A stretch of DNA of 64,000 nt from Brevundimonas sp. PAMC22021. Lineage in GTDB: Bacteria; Pseudomonadota; Alphaproteobacteria; Caulobacterales; Caulobacteraceae. Location: the NCBI RefSeq assembly GCF_019443405.1, contig NZ_CP080376.1:1116001-1180000 (forward strand), in the 5' to 3' direction. The translations under genes were made by a program, and so were the position numbers. This document shows positions 28,678-37,657 of this stretch, piece by piece (positions within the stretch are counted from its first letter, which is position 1; each line of letters opens with the position of its first letter). A model generated the notes under the pieces. It was given only the letters and a program-made list of their open reading frames with translations, did not search any database and was not told the origin of the DNA.

Positions 28678-30455
28678 CCGGCGAGCGCTTCCACCGTCAT
28701 TCGTTGCAGCAGGTCGCCGCCCTGGCCCACCGCCGCCAGACGGCTGGAGACGTGGCCCAGCACGTTGGCGGCATAGACCTCGTACAGATCCATCTTGCCC
28801 TCCAGCCACACGGGATCGCCATCGTTGGCGTCCAGCCGAGCCTTGGCCAGGAGAGCGCCCTTGGCCAGCAACCAGCCGCCGGCCACATCGCCCAGCAGCT
28901 TCAGATAGGCGTCGGCGCCGGCCAGCACGTCGGCTGCGGCGGCCGGATCGGTCTTGCGGTCCAGCAGCCACAGGGTGGCGTCCTCCACCGCCTCGATGGC
29001 GGTGGCGAAGCGTTCGACCGGCTTGCCCGAATAGACGCGCGACAGCTCGGCCAGCGTCGCCGTCATGTCCGCGATCAGATCGCGCGCGGCCTGGCCGCCG
29101 TCCATCGACAGTTTGCGGCCGACCAGGTCCATGGCCTGGATGCCGTTGGTGCCTTCGTAGATCGGCGCGATGCGGGCGTCGCGGTAGTGCTGGGCCGCGC
29201 CCGTCTCCTCGATGAAGCCCATGCCGCCGTGGACTTGGACGCCTGCCGAGGCGACCTCGACGCCGACACCCGTCGACCAGGCCTTGGCGATGGGCGTGAA
29301 CAGGTCCTCGCGCGCCTTCCAGCGCTTGCGGTCCGCCTCGTCTGGCGCGTGCTGCGCCATGTCGGCGGCGACCCCTGTCAACAGGCAGATGGCGCGAGCC
29401 GCCGAGATCTTGGCCTTCATCACCGAAAGGCTTCGGCGCACGTCCGGATGGTCGAAGATCGCCGATGACGGCTCGCCGGTCCAGACCGAACGGCCCTGAC
29501 GCCGATCCAGCGCATAGGCGAGTGCGCCCTGATAGGCGCGCTCGGCGATCCCCACGCCTTCGACGCCGACCGCGAGGCGCGCCGAGTTCATCATCACGAA
29601 CATATGGGCCAAGCCCTCGTTCGGACGTCCGACCAGCTCCGCACGCGCGCGCTCGTAGGCCATGACGCAGGTCGGCGAGGCGTGGATGCCCAGCTTGTGC
29701 TCGACCCCCACGGGGCGGAAGCTGTTGCGCTCGCCCAACGTCCCGTCCGCCTTCACCTCGAACTTGGACGCCAGGAACAGGCTGATCCCCTTGGGCCCTT
29801 TCGGAGCATCGGGCAGGCGGGCCAGCACCAGGTGGACGATGTTGTCCGTGGCGTCGTGATCGCCCCAGGTGATGAAGATCTTCTGGCCCGTCAGGCTGTA
29901 GGTCCCGTCGCCGTTCGGCGTGGCGGTCGCCGTCAGCGCGCCGAGGTCCGAGCCCGCGCCGGGTTCCGTCAGCACCATGGCGCCGGTCCATTCGCCAGCC
30001 ACCAGACGGGTCAGATAGGTCTGTTTCTGCTGATCGGTCCCGACCTGCTCCAGCGCCTCGATGGAGGCCAGCGACAGCATGGGGCACAGGCCGAACGCCA
30101 TGTTGGCGGCGTGCACCGTCTCATAGGCCGCGAGCTCCAGCGCCTTGGGCAGCCCTTGTCCGCCGGCGGATGCAGGCGCCGACAGACCGGTCCACCCGCC
30201 GGCGGCGAACTGGCGATAGGCGTCGGCGAACCCCGGCGCGGCCGTGACATCGCCGTTGGCGTAGGTCGATCCCTTCTGGTCGCCGATGCGGTTCAGCGGC
30301 GCCAGCACCTCTTCCGAGAACTGGCCGGCGGCCTGCAGCACGGCGTTGCGAACGTCCGTGTCATAGTCGGGAAAGGCGCCGATGGCGCCCAGCTGCTCCG
30401 CGCCCGCGATGTCGAGGGCGAAGGCGAGGTCGCGAACGGGAGCGCGGTAGGTCAT
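28674..30455 (-). CDS. Acyl-CoA dehydrogenase with C-terminal extension domain
   Basis: A flavin-dependent acyl-CoA dehydrogenase of the 593-residue class common in alphaproteobacteria, longer than the 380-residue mitochondrial-type enzymes because of an extra C-terminal helical domain. Visible features are TEPGAGSDLGALTATAT and GQKIFITWGDHDATDNIVH (FAD and substrate contacts), GVEHKLGIHASPTCVM, and the presumed catalytic base Glu434 in IYEGTNGIQAMD. It catalyses the first step of fatty acid beta-oxidation. The ATG at 30455 is chosen over a long upstream open frame that is antisense to cytochrome b561. The chain-length preference cannot be told. Confidence 0.93.
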   Translation of the reverse strand: MTYRAPVRDLAFALDIAGAEQLGAIGAFPDYDTDVRNAVLQAAGQFSEEVLAPLNRIGDQKGSTYANGDVTAAPGFADAYRQFAAGGWTGLSAPASAGGQGLPKALELAAYETVHAANMAFGLCPMLSLASIEALEQVGTDQQKQTYLTRLVAGEWTGAMVLTEPGAGSDLGALTATATPNGDGTYSLTGQKIFITWGDHDATDNIVHLVLARLPDAPKGPKGISLFLASKFEVKADGTLGERNSFRPVGVEHKLGIHASPTCVMAYERARAELVGRPNEGLAHMFVMMNSARLAVGVEGVGIAERAYQGALAYALDRRQGRSVWTGEPSSAIFDHPDVRRSLSVMKAKISAARAICLLTGVAADMAQHAPDEADRKRWKAREDLFTPIAKAWSTGVGVEVASAGVQVHGGMGFIEETGAAQHYRDARIAPIYEGTNGIQAMDLVGRKLSMDGGQAARDLIADMTATLAELSRVYSGKPVERFATAIEAVEDATLWLLDRKTDPAAAADVLAGADAYLKLLGDVAGGWLLAKGALLAKARLDANDGDPVWLEGKMDLYEVYAANVLGHVSSRLAAVGQGGDLLQRMTVEALAG

Positions 30456-30572
30456 GACGTATCCTCTGTCTCTGCGTCGTCTGTGCCGCGCGGGCGGGCT
30501 GCGACGCAAGCGCTTGGCGAAACGGCCTTGATCCGCCAAGCTGGCGCCCTGCCGCCACGGAAGGGAAGCCGC

Positions 30573-31124
30573 ATGGCCGAACCGCGCAACCGCTATTCGA
30601 CGGTGTCGCTGACGCTGCACTGGCTGACCGCCGCGCTGGTGGTCACCCAGGTGGTGCTGATCTCCGTCGCCGACAATGCCGAAGGTCCCGCCGCCGGATC
30701 GTTCATTGGCCTGCACAAGTCCGTCGGATTGACCATTCTGGTGCTGACGCTGGTGCGACTGGCGTGGCGCCTGGCCAATCCGGCCATTCCATTGCCCGCC
30801 GACACCCCGCGCTGGCAGCGGATGGCGGCGCGTACGACGCATGTGCTGTTCTATGTGGTGCTGATCGCCCTGCCGATGACCGGCTGGCTGGCGTCGTCGG
30901 CCGGGGGGCGGGCGATCGAGTGGTTCGGCCTGTTCCAGTGGCCGCTGCTGCCGGTCGGCGGCGGGCGCGAGGCTGCCGGCGCCTTCATGGACATCCACCG
31001 CGCCGTGGTGAAGAGCCTCTACATCCTGATCGCACTGCATGTTCTGGGCGCGCTGAAGCATCACTTCGTGAACCGCGACAACGTGCTGCACCGGATGATC
31101 CCGCTGATCCCGCGCCGACCGTGA
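30573..31124 (+). CDS. Cytochrome b561 family protein
   Basis: A 183-residue inner-membrane diheme cytochrome b with four predicted helices. Candidate heme-ligand histidines are His16 (LTLHWLTA), His48 (GLHKSVG), His142 (DIHRAVVK) and His156 (ALHVLGA), matching the prokaryotic b561 (YodB/CybB) pattern. These proteins move electrons between quinone and periplasmic acceptors such as superoxide. The ATG at 30573 has AAGGGAAG upstream. Its stop overlaps the GTG of the tsaC gene (GTGA), so the two are co-translated, although their functions look unrelated. Confidence 0.9.
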   Translation: MAEPRNRYSTVSLTLHWLTAALVVTQVVLISVADNAEGPAAGSFIGLHKSVGLTILVLTLVRLAWRLANPAIPLPADTPRWQRMAARTTHVLFYVVLIALPMTGWLASSAGGRAIEWFGLFQWPLLPVGGGREAAGAFMDIHRAVVKSLYILIALHVLGALKHHFVNRDNVLHRMIPLIPRRP

Positions 31125-32038
31125 GGGACACGGTTCAAGCGGCTGTCGAGGCGCTGCGGGCCGGCCAGCTGGTGATCCTGCCCACGGAGACGGTTTACGG
31201 CCTCGCCGCAGACGCGGGAAACCCGCAGGCGGTCGCCGCCATCTTCGAAGCCAAGGGAAGACCTCGCTTCAACCCGTTGATTTCGCACGTAGCCGACGCC
31301 GATGCGGCAAGGAAACTGGCGCGATTCGACACTGCGGCGAACGCCTTGGCCGCCGCCTTCTGGCCTGGGCCGCTGACGCTGGTCCTGCCGGTTCTGGACG
31401 GCGAACGGGTCAGCGACCTCGCGCGCGCAGGTCTGGACAGCGTCGCGATCCGCGCGCCGGGCCATCCGGTGGCGCGCGAGGTGCTGAGGGCGTTCGGCGG
31501 ACCGGTTGTCGCGCCCTCCGCCAACCGCTCTGGCCGCCCCAGTCCGACGACCTATGCCGATGCTGTTGAGGAGACGGGCGCTTCGGTCGCCGCGGCGCTT
31601 GACGGCGGCCCCTGCGAGGTCGGCCTCGAGAGCACGGTCGTGTCGGTGCTGGACGGCGATGTCCGCCTGCTGCGACCCGGCGCCGTGACGCGGGCCGAGA
31701 TCGAGGCGGTGGTCGGTCCCGTTCGCCAGGACGGAGAGGGGCATCGTTCGCCGGGCCGGCTGGCGCTGCATTATGCCCCTGACGCGCCAGTCCGGATCGA
31801 AGTGACGGAGGCGCGATCCGGTGAGATCCTGTTGGGTTTCGGGCCGGGCGTCGGCGATCTCCGCTGGAGCCTCAGTCCCTCGGGCGACCTGCGCGAGGCC
31901 GCCGCCAATCTGTTTCGCCGCCTGCGCGAGGCCGATCGCGAACGGCCGGCCGGGATCGCGGTGTCGCCGATTCCGCAACAGGGCCTGGGCGAGGCGATCA
32001 ACGACCGGCTGCGCCGCGCCGCCGGCTTCGTCGGCTGA
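31121..32038 (+). CDS. tsaC: L-threonylcarbamoyladenylate synthase (Sua5 type)
   Basis: Makes threonylcarbamoyl-AMP for the universal t6A37 modification of ANN-decoding tRNAs. The 305-residue protein has the YrdC domain with LPTETVYGLAADAGNP, EAKGRPRFNPLISHV and APSANRSGRPSPT, then a linker and a C-terminal Sua5 domain ending GEAINDRLRRAAGF. Two-domain length marks it as Sua5 rather than short TsaC. The start is a GTG overlapping the cytochrome b561 stop by 4 bases. It converges on yaaA with a 3-base gap. Confidence 0.95.
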   Translation: MRDTVQAAVEALRAGQLVILPTETVYGLAADAGNPQAVAAIFEAKGRPRFNPLISHVADADAARKLARFDTAANALAAAFWPGPLTLVLPVLDGERVSDLARAGLDSVAIRAPGHPVAREVLRAFGGPVVAPSANRSGRPSPTTYADAVEETGASVAAALDGGPCEVGLESTVVSVLDGDVRLLRPGAVTRAEIEAVVGPVRQDGEGHRSPGRLALHYAPDAPVRIEVTEARSGEILLGFGPGVGDLRWSLSPSGDLREAAANLFRRLREADRERPAGIAVSPIPQQGLGEAINDRLRRAAGFVG

Positions 32039-32041
32039 TTG

Positions 32042-32812
32042 TCAGCGGGTGTCCGGACGGGTGAACACCCAGTCGGATTGGGATGATGCGGAAGCGTCGA
32101 AGCGATAGCCGGCGCTGTTGAACGCCTTCAGGTCCTCGGCGCGTTCGATCCGCTGGTCGATGGCGAAACGCGCCATGAGACCCCGCGCCTTCTTGGCGTG
32201 AAAGGAGACGATGCGGCTCTGGCCGTCCTTCTCTTCGCGGAAGTGCGGCGTGATCACCGGCAACGTCAGGGCCTTGGCATCGACCGCCCCGAAGTACTCC
32301 TGGCTGGCCAGGTTCACCACCACGGGATCGGCCTGCCCGTCGGCGTCCGCGTTCAACTGCTTCGACAGGCGGTCACCCCAGAAATCGTAGAGGCTGGAGC
32401 CTCGCCGCGTCGCCAGCTTGACGCCCATCTCCAGGCGATAGGGCTGGATCTGGTCCAGCGGCCGCAGCAGGCCGTAGAACCCCGACAGGATGCGGAGGTG
32501 ATCCTGAGCCCAGGTCAGTGCATCCTTGTTGAGATCGCGAGCGCGCAGACCCTCGTAGACGTCGCCTGCGAAGGCGAAGGCCGCCTGCACGCCATCGGTC
32601 GACGCCGCGTCGAAAGCCTTGAACCGCGCCTGGTTCAGCTCCGCCAACGCCTCCGAGATGCCCATCAGCCGACGCAGGTCGGCACGCGTCTGGCGCTCGG
32701 CGGTTCTGGACAACTGGGCGGTGTCCTCGAGGAAGCGCCGCTCGGTTGCCGGAATCGCGGGATCGGCGGGGGTGAAGTCCAGCCGCTTGGCCGGTGACAG
32801 GACGATCAGCAA
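32042..32812 (-). CDS. yaaA: Peroxide stress protein YaaA
   Basis: The 256-residue protein matches the YaaA (DUF328) family, a DNA-binding protein that limits intracellular iron and hydrogen-peroxide damage in E. coli. It starts LIVLSPAKRLDFTP and has the conserved blocks LYDFWGDRLSKQLNAD, VVNLASQEYFGAV and KDGQSRIVSFHAKKARGLMARF. Length is typical. It stands alone on this strand; upstream bases 32813-32883 hold no visible regulatory motif. Confidence 0.93.
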   Translation of the reverse strand: MLIVLSPAKRLDFTPADPAIPATERRFLEDTAQLSRTAERQTRADLRRLMGISEALAELNQARFKAFDAASTDGVQAAFAFAGDVYEGLRARDLNKDALTWAQDHLRILSGFYGLLRPLDQIQPYRLEMGVKLATRRGSSLYDFWGDRLSKQLNADADGQADPVVVNLASQEYFGAVDAKALTLPVITPHFREEKDGQSRIVSFHAKKARGLMARFAIDQRIERAEDLKAFNSAGYRFDASASSQSDWVFTRPDTR

Positions 32813-32883
32813 GGCTTGGCGGCTCCGGCTCTTTCAGGCGTGCGCCACATAGGCCGCTTCTTGTGCGATTTGAACCGCAACGC

Positions 32884-34290
32884 TCAGAACAGCACCGCCG
32901 GGTTCATGATCCGCTGAGGATCGATGGCGCGTCGAATGGCGGCCATGGTCTCGATCTCCAGCGGCGTCTTGTAGCGACGAACCTCCTCGCTCTTCAGCCG
33001 GCCGAGACCGTGTTCGGCCGAGATCGAGCCGTCGTAGCGGGCGACCACGTCATGGACGATCCGCGAACCATCTTTCCACCGGGCGATGAAGGCCGGCACG
33101 TCCTCGCCCACGCCTGGCAGGATGTCGTAGTGCAGGTTGCCGTCGCCGACATGGCCGAAGACGGACACCCGCGCGCCGGGATGGAACCGCTCCACGGCCG
33201 CCGTGGCCTCGTCGATGAAGTCGGCGATGCGCGAGATCGGCACCGACACGTCGTGCTTCCAGCCGCCGCCCTCGGGCTTCAGCGCGGCGGAGTGTTCTTC
33301 CCGCAGGCGCCAGAAGGCCGCGCGCTGGGCGTCGTTCTGGGCGATGGCGGCGTCGGTGATCAGCCCTTCCTCGAAGGCGACCTCCAGCAGCCGCTCGATC
33401 TGCGCCTCCGCGCCGCCGGCCGTCCCCGAGGCGATCTCGATCAGCACCGACCACTCGGGCTGGCTCTCCAGCGGCTCGCGCGTGTCCGGGATGTGCTTCA
33501 GCACGAGGTCCGTGCCCAGCCGCTTCATCAGCTCAAAAGCCTCGACGCCGCCGCCGGTCTCGGCCTTGGCGCGCGCCAGCAACTCGACGGAGGCCGCGGC
33601 CGTCTCCAGCCCGACGATGGCGACCGCGCGAGACCGCATGACCGGGAAAAGCTTCAGCGTCGCCGCCGTGACCACGCCCAGCGTCCCCTCCGCCCCGATC
33701 AGCAGCTGCTTTAGGTCGTAGCCGGTGTTGTCCTTGCGCAGCCGCTTGAGGCCATGGAAGACCTCGCCATTCGGCATGACGGCCTCGATGCCCAGCACCA
33801 GGTCGCGCATCATGCCGTAGCGCAGCACCTGGGTGCCGCCCGCATTGGTGGAGATCACCCCGCCGATGGTGGCCGACCCTTCCGCCGCCAGGCTGAGGGG
33901 AAAGACACGCCCTGCCGCCGTCGCCGCCTGCTGGGCTTCCAGCAGGGTCAGTCCCGCCTCGACCGTCATGGCGTCATCCAGCGGCGTGACATCGCGCACC
34001 GCCCGCATCTTGCGCAGCGACAGCAGCACCTCGCCATGAGGGATCTGGCCGCCCACCAGTCCTGTGTTGCCGCCCTGGGGGATGATGGCGACGCCGTGTC
34101 GGGCGCAGATCGTTACGGCCCGGGCGACCTCCCCGGTCGAACGGGGGTTCAGCAGAAGCGGCGTCTGGCCCGTCCAGCGGTTGCGCCACTCGGTCAGCCA
34201 TGGCGCGATCTCGCCGGGGTCCTGCGTCCAGCCGCCCGGACCCAGCGCGGCTTTCAGTTCGTCAAAGACGGGTGAGACGGCGGCATTCAT
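32884..34290 (-). CDS. FAD-binding 2-hydroxyacid dehydrogenase/oxidase (GlcD/D2HGDH family)
   Basis: A 468-residue flavoprotein with an N-terminal FAD_binding_4 domain (IIPQGGNTGLVGGQIPHG around 95-115, TIGGVISTNAGGTQVLRYG) and a C-terminal FAD-oxidase domain with metal-binding histidines in FGHVGDGNLHYD and SAEHGLGRLKSEE. This family includes D-2-hydroxyglutarate dehydrogenase, D-lactate dehydrogenase and glycolate oxidase subunit GlcD. No GlcE/GlcF genes are adjacent, which argues against the glycolate complex and favours a stand-alone D-2-hydroxyacid dehydrogenase. The exact substrate cannot be assigned. Confidence 0.9.
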   Translation of the reverse strand: MNAAVSPVFDELKAALGPGGWTQDPGEIAPWLTEWRNRWTGQTPLLLNPRSTGEVARAVTICARHGVAIIPQGGNTGLVGGQIPHGEVLLSLRKMRAVRDVTPLDDAMTVEAGLTLLEAQQAATAAGRVFPLSLAAEGSATIGGVISTNAGGTQVLRYGMMRDLVLGIEAVMPNGEVFHGLKRLRKDNTGYDLKQLLIGAEGTLGVVTAATLKLFPVMRSRAVAIVGLETAAASVELLARAKAETGGGVEAFELMKRLGTDLVLKHIPDTREPLESQPEWSVLIEIASGTAGGAEAQIERLLEVAFEEGLITDAAIAQNDAQRAAFWRLREEHSAALKPEGGGWKHDVSVPISRIADFIDEATAAVERFHPGARVSVFGHVGDGNLHYDILPGVGEDVPAFIARWKDGSRIVHDVVARYDGSISAEHGLGRLKSEEVRRYKTPLEIETMAAIRRAIDPQRIMNPAVLF

Positions 34291-34347
34291 GCCTCGCCTT
34301 GTGTCAAAGCGCTGGGCGATGGGGAAGGGCGCAGCTACCGTCCAGCC

Positions 34348-34761
34348 ATGGAATCTCGTGAAATGACGCCGATCCCGGCGGTCGGCGTCGTCTGCATGCG
34401 CGGCGACGAGGTGCTGTTGATCCGGCGGGGAACGCCGCCTCGCCTCGGCGAATGGAGCCTGCCCGGCGGGCGGATCGAGCCCGGAGAACGGGCGATCGAA
34501 GCGGCGCTTCGCGAACTACGGGAAGAGACGGGCGTCGAGGCTGAGATGCTGGGCCTGATCGACGTGGTGGACGGCGTCTTTCCCGAACATGGCCGCCATT
34601 ATGTGCTGATCGACTACGCCGCCCGCTGGCTGTCGGGCGAGCCCCAGGCGGGGGACGATGCGACGCAGGCTGCGTTCTTTGCCTTCGAGGAGGCCGTGCG
34701 ACGGGTCGATTGGGACGAGACCCGACGCATCCTCCTGCTCGCCAGGGAACGGTTCGCCTGA
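34348..34761 (+). CDS. NUDIX hydrolase
   Basis: A 137-residue NUDIX protein with the complete box GGRIEPGERAIEAALRELRE followed by ETGVEAE (about residues 39-65), which binds Mg2+ and hydrolyses nucleoside-diphosphate-X compounds. PAVGVVCMRGDEVLLIRRG at the N terminus resembles ADP-ribose pyrophosphatase and MutT-type sanitising enzymes. Start at 34348 or 34363. It diverges from the FAD oxidase gene; substrate unknown. Confidence 0.9.
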   Translation: MESREMTPIPAVGVVCMRGDEVLLIRRGTPPRLGEWSLPGGRIEPGERAIEAALRELREETGVEAEMLGLIDVVDGVFPEHGRHYVLIDYAARWLSGEPQAGDDATQAAFFAFEEAVRRVDWDETRRILLLARERFA

Positions 34762-34821
34762 TCCGCTGGCGTCGGCTCCGCTTGGGAGATAGGCTGCCCC
34801 TGGATCAGGGGAGGGATCGGA

Positions 34822-35814
34822 ATGGACGCCACAACCATCTTTGCGGCCTTTGTGCTGCTGCTGGCCGGCGCGCTGTTGTTCAGCGTGATCAAGATCGTGC
34901 CGCAAGGCCGTGAATTCACGGTGGAACGGTTCGGCAAATACACCAAGACGCTGAGCCCCGGCATCGGCTTTCTCACGCCCTTCATCGAGCGCGTCGGCAA
35001 GCGCATGAACATGATGGAGCAGGTGCTGGACGTCCCGACCCAGGAGGTGATCACCAAGGACAACGCCATGGTGAAGGTGGACGGCATTGTCTTCATCCAG
35101 GTCATGGACGCCGCGCGCGCCGCCTATCGCGTCGACAACCTGCCCTACGCCATCTCGCAGCTGTGCATGACCAATCTGCGCACCGTGGTCGGTTCGATGG
35201 AGCTGGACGAGGTTCTGAGCCAGCGCGACAGCATCAACACGCGCCTGCTGCATGTGATCGATGCGGCGACCGAGCCGTGGGGCGTCAAGGTGAACCGCAT
35301 CGAGATCAAGGACCTGACGCCGCCCTCCGACATCACCAACGCCATGGCGCGCCAGATGAAGGCCGAGCGCGAGCGCCGCGCCGTGATCACCGAGGCGGAC
35401 GGGGAAAAGGCCGCCGCCATCGCCCGCGCCGAGGGGGCCAAACAGGCCGCGATCCTGCAGGCCGAAGGTCGCAAGGAAGCCGCCTTCCGTGACGCCGAGG
35501 CGCGCGAACGCGAGGCCGAGGCCGAGGCGCGCGCCACCGCCATGGTGTCCGAGGCCATCGCGCGCGGCGACGTCAACGCCATCAACTACTTCGTGGCCCA
35601 GCGCTACGTCGACGCCTTCGCCGAACTGGCCCGCAGCCCGCAGCAGCGCACGGTGATCGTGCCGGCGGAAATGGGTTCGCTGGTCGGCACCATCGCCGGA
35701 TTGGGCGAGTTGGTCGGACTGGCGCGCGAGCAGCAGCGCGAGGGGGCGAACCGGCCGATGTCCACGCCATCGACGCGCGGCGCAAGCGGCGGCGCGGTCC
35801 CGCCGACGGCATAG
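34822..35814 (+). CDS. qmcA: SPFH/Band 7 (stomatin-like, QmcA) membrane protein
   Basis: A 330-residue protein with one N-terminal membrane helix (TIFAAFVLLLAGALLFSVIKI), an SPFH domain (VPQGREFTVERFGKYTKTLSPG), and a long charged coiled coil rich in Ala/Glu/Arg (about 190-245, AEARERE-type repeats). Such proteins form ring-shaped oligomers and scaffold FtsH or membrane microdomains. The gene is 11 bases upstream of an nfeD gene; SPFH-NfeD pairs are a standard bacterial module. A CCCCTG/CAGGGG hairpin (34797-34811) lies just before its ribosome site. Confidence 0.93.
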   Translation: MDATTIFAAFVLLLAGALLFSVIKIVPQGREFTVERFGKYTKTLSPGIGFLTPFIERVGKRMNMMEQVLDVPTQEVITKDNAMVKVDGIVFIQVMDAARAAYRVDNLPYAISQLCMTNLRTVVGSMELDEVLSQRDSINTRLLHVIDAATEPWGVKVNRIEIKDLTPPSDITNAMARQMKAERERRAVITEADGEKAAAIARAEGAKQAAILQAEGRKEAAFRDAEAREREAEAEARATAMVSEAIARGDVNAINYFVAQRYVDAFAELARSPQQRTVIVPAEMGSLVGTIAGLGELVGLAREQQREGANRPMSTPSTRGASGGAVPPTA

Positions 35815-35825
35815 AGGAGGCGACG

Positions 35826-36281
35826 ATGACCTGGCTTGTCGAACTCTACGCCACCCAGCCGTTCTGGGTCTGGCTGGCCATAGGCGTGCTTCTGCTGGCG
35901 GTCGAGGCGATGTTCTCGACCGAATGGCTGCTGTGGCCGGCGGTGGCGGCGGGGATCGTGGCGGTCATGACCGCCGCCGGCCTTGAGCCCGGAGCGGCGT
36001 GGGAGGTGGCGATCTTCGCCGCGCTGACGGTCGTGGCCACATTGCTGTCGCGGCGCCTGGCCGGGCGCGTCAATCCGATCGGGCCGGACGTCAACGACCG
36101 CGAGATCCGCCTGATCGGCCAGCGCGCCCGAGTGGTGGAGCCGTTCGTCAACGGTCGCGGCCGGGTGTTCGTCACGGGCGCGGAATGGTCGGCTGAACTG
36201 GTCGGCGCGCCGCCCGGTCCTGGCCAGGACGTGCTGGTCGAGCGGGTCAGCGGCTCGTGCCTGACGGTGCGCGCCGACTGA
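35826..36281 (+). CDS. NfeD-like membrane protein
   Basis: A 151-residue partner of the SPFH protein: membrane helices in residues about 12-75 (FWVWLAIGVLLLAVEAMF; VAAGIVAVMTAA; AIFAALTVVATLLS) and a C-terminal OB-fold domain (residues about 85-151, LIGQRARVVEPFVNGRGRVFV). NfeD proteins bind SPFH proteins through the membrane and OB parts. GAGG lies 5 bases before the ATG. It converges on rnhA with a 3-base gap and no terminator. Confidence 0.9.
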   Translation: MTWLVELYATQPFWVWLAIGVLLLAVEAMFSTEWLLWPAVAAGIVAVMTAAGLEPGAAWEVAIFAALTVVATLLSRRLAGRVNPIGPDVNDREIRLIGQRARVVEPFVNGRGRVFVTGAEWSAELVGAPPGPGQDVLVERVSGSCLTVRAD

Positions 36282-36284
36282 GCC

Positions 36285-36740
36285 TCAGCGCCGGCCCAGC
36301 ACCTCGTCCACGCCGCGATTGGCCAGGCCGTCGGCGCGTTCGTTCAACTCATGGCCTGCGTGGCCTTTCACCCAGCGCCACTTCACGTCGTGACAGAGCC
36401 TGGCGGCGTCCAGCCGCTGCCAGAGTTCGGCGTTCTTGACCGGCTTCTTGTCGGCGGTAAGCCAGCCGCGCGCCTTCCAGCCGCGCATCCATTCGGTGAT
36501 TCCCTGCATCACATATTTGCTGTCGGTGTGCAGTTCGACCTTGCAGGGACGTTTCAGCGCCTCCAGCGCCTGGATGGCGGCCATCAACTCCATGCGGTTG
36601 TTGGTGGTGTTGCGCTCGCCGCCCCAGAGTTCCTTCTCGTGGCCTCCGCCGGCCTGCAGCACCGCGCCCCAGCCGCCTGGCCCCGGATTGCCCTTGCAGG
36701 CGCCGTCGGTGTGGATGATGACGTGATCGGAGGGACTCAT
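36285..36740 (-). CDS. rnhA: Ribonuclease HI
   Basis: Degrades RNA in RNA-DNA hybrids, removing primers and R-loops. The 151-residue protein shows the DEDD active site: Asp12 ([17 protein letters not shown]), Glu51 ([12 protein letters not shown]), Asp73 ([11 protein letters not shown]) and Asp137 ([10 protein letters not shown]), with His127 in VKGHAGH. Length equals the E. coli enzyme. It diverges from tatA across about 106 bases. Confidence 0.97.
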   Translation of the reverse strand: MSPSDHVIIHTDGACKGNPGPGGWGAVLQAGGGHEKELWGGERNTTNNRMELMAAIQALEALKRPCKVELHTDSKYVMQGITEWMRGWKARGWLTADKKPVKNAELWQRLDAARLCHDVKWRWVKGHAGHELNERADGLANRGVDEVLGRR

Positions 36741-36846
36741 GGTCGCGCGTGCCTACAGCCTCCCTTGGCGCATGGCCATCACTGGGCCTATATGCGGGAA
36801 CAAGAAACGAGACCGACCCGCTCGGTCCATTCGCAGGAGATTCGTC

Positions 36847-37065
36847 ATGGGCTCGATGAGCATCTGGCACTGGGCCATTGTCATCGTCGTCGTCGCCCTG
36901 CTGTTCGGCGGGCGCGGCAAGCTTTCGGGCCTGATGGGCGACGCCGCCAAGGGCATCAAGGCCTTCAAGGAAGGCCTGCGCGACGACGACAAGAAGGACG
37001 GACCGCACGAAGGCGTCTCCTCGCTGCCGCGAACCGACGTCGAGAAGGAAGAGCTGAAGCGCTAG
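36847..37065 (+). CDS. tatA: Twin-arginine translocase subunit TatA
   Basis: TatA forms the size-fitting pore for folded proteins with twin-arginine leaders. The 72-residue product begins [22 protein letters not shown], with the FG turn before an amphipathic helix ([21 protein letters not shown]) and a charged tail. AGGAGA about 7 bases upstream supports the ATG at 36847. tatB follows after 28 bases, then tatC, giving the complete tatABC operon. Confidence 0.95.
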   Translation: MGSMSIWHWAIVIVVVALLFGGRGKLSGLMGDAAKGIKAFKEGLRDDDKKDGPHEGVSSLPRTDVEKEELKR

Positions 37066-37093
37066 TCGCCTCGGTCTTCTTGAGCAGCGTGTA

Positions 37094-37657
37094 ATGGGCG
37101 GCCTGGGTCCCGGCGTCGGGGGCTTCGAAATCCTTGTGATCGGTCTGGTGGCCCTGCTTGTGGTGGGGCCAAAGGACCTGCCTGTGCTGATGCGCCGCGT
37201 GGGCCAGATGGTGTCCAAGGCGCGCGCCATGGCCAACGAGTTCCGCTCCAGCTTCGACGAAATGGCGCGCCAGTCGGAGCTCGACGACCTGCGCAAGGAG
37301 GTCGAGGCGCTGAGGTCGGGGCAGGGGATGTACAATCTCGGCGCCGACGCCGAGGCCGCCTTCAAGGACATCCGCGACGACCTGAATAAGCCGACGGACG
37401 CCTTGCCGCCGCCCCCGCCGATGCCGGAGTTCCCGGACCCGGCAACCGAGCCCGCCACGCTGGCGCAGGCCGAGCCGGTGCTGGAGCCGGTCAGCGCGCA
37501 GCCCGCCCCGGTCGAAACGCCCCGCAAGCCCCGGCGCGCCAAGACCGCTGACGGCGAGCTGGCCCCGACCGTGCGCAAGACCCGGGCCAAGGCCCAGCCC
37601 GCCGAAGCTGGCGAGACGCCGGTGCGCAAGCGCAGCCCTCGAAAGACGGCATCGTGA
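37094..37657 (+). CDS. tatB: Twin-arginine translocase subunit TatB
   Basis: TatB works with TatC as the receptor for twin-arginine substrates. The 187-residue protein has one N-terminal helix (GFEILVIGLVALLVVGPKDLP with the conserved Glu and GPKDLP turn), an amphipathic helix (VLMRRVGQMVSKARAMANEF), and a long Pro/Ala/Lys-rich disordered tail from about residue 100. No strong ribosome site is seen. Its stop overlaps the tatC GTG by 4 bases. Confidence 0.95.
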   Translation: MGGLGPGVGGFEILVIGLVALLVVGPKDLPVLMRRVGQMVSKARAMANEFRSSFDEMARQSELDDLRKEVEALRSGQGMYNLGADAEAAFKDIRDDLNKPTDALPPPPPMPEFPDPATEPATLAQAEPVLEPVSAQPAPVETPRKPRRAKTADGELAPTVRKTRAKAQPAEAGETPVRKRSPRKTAS

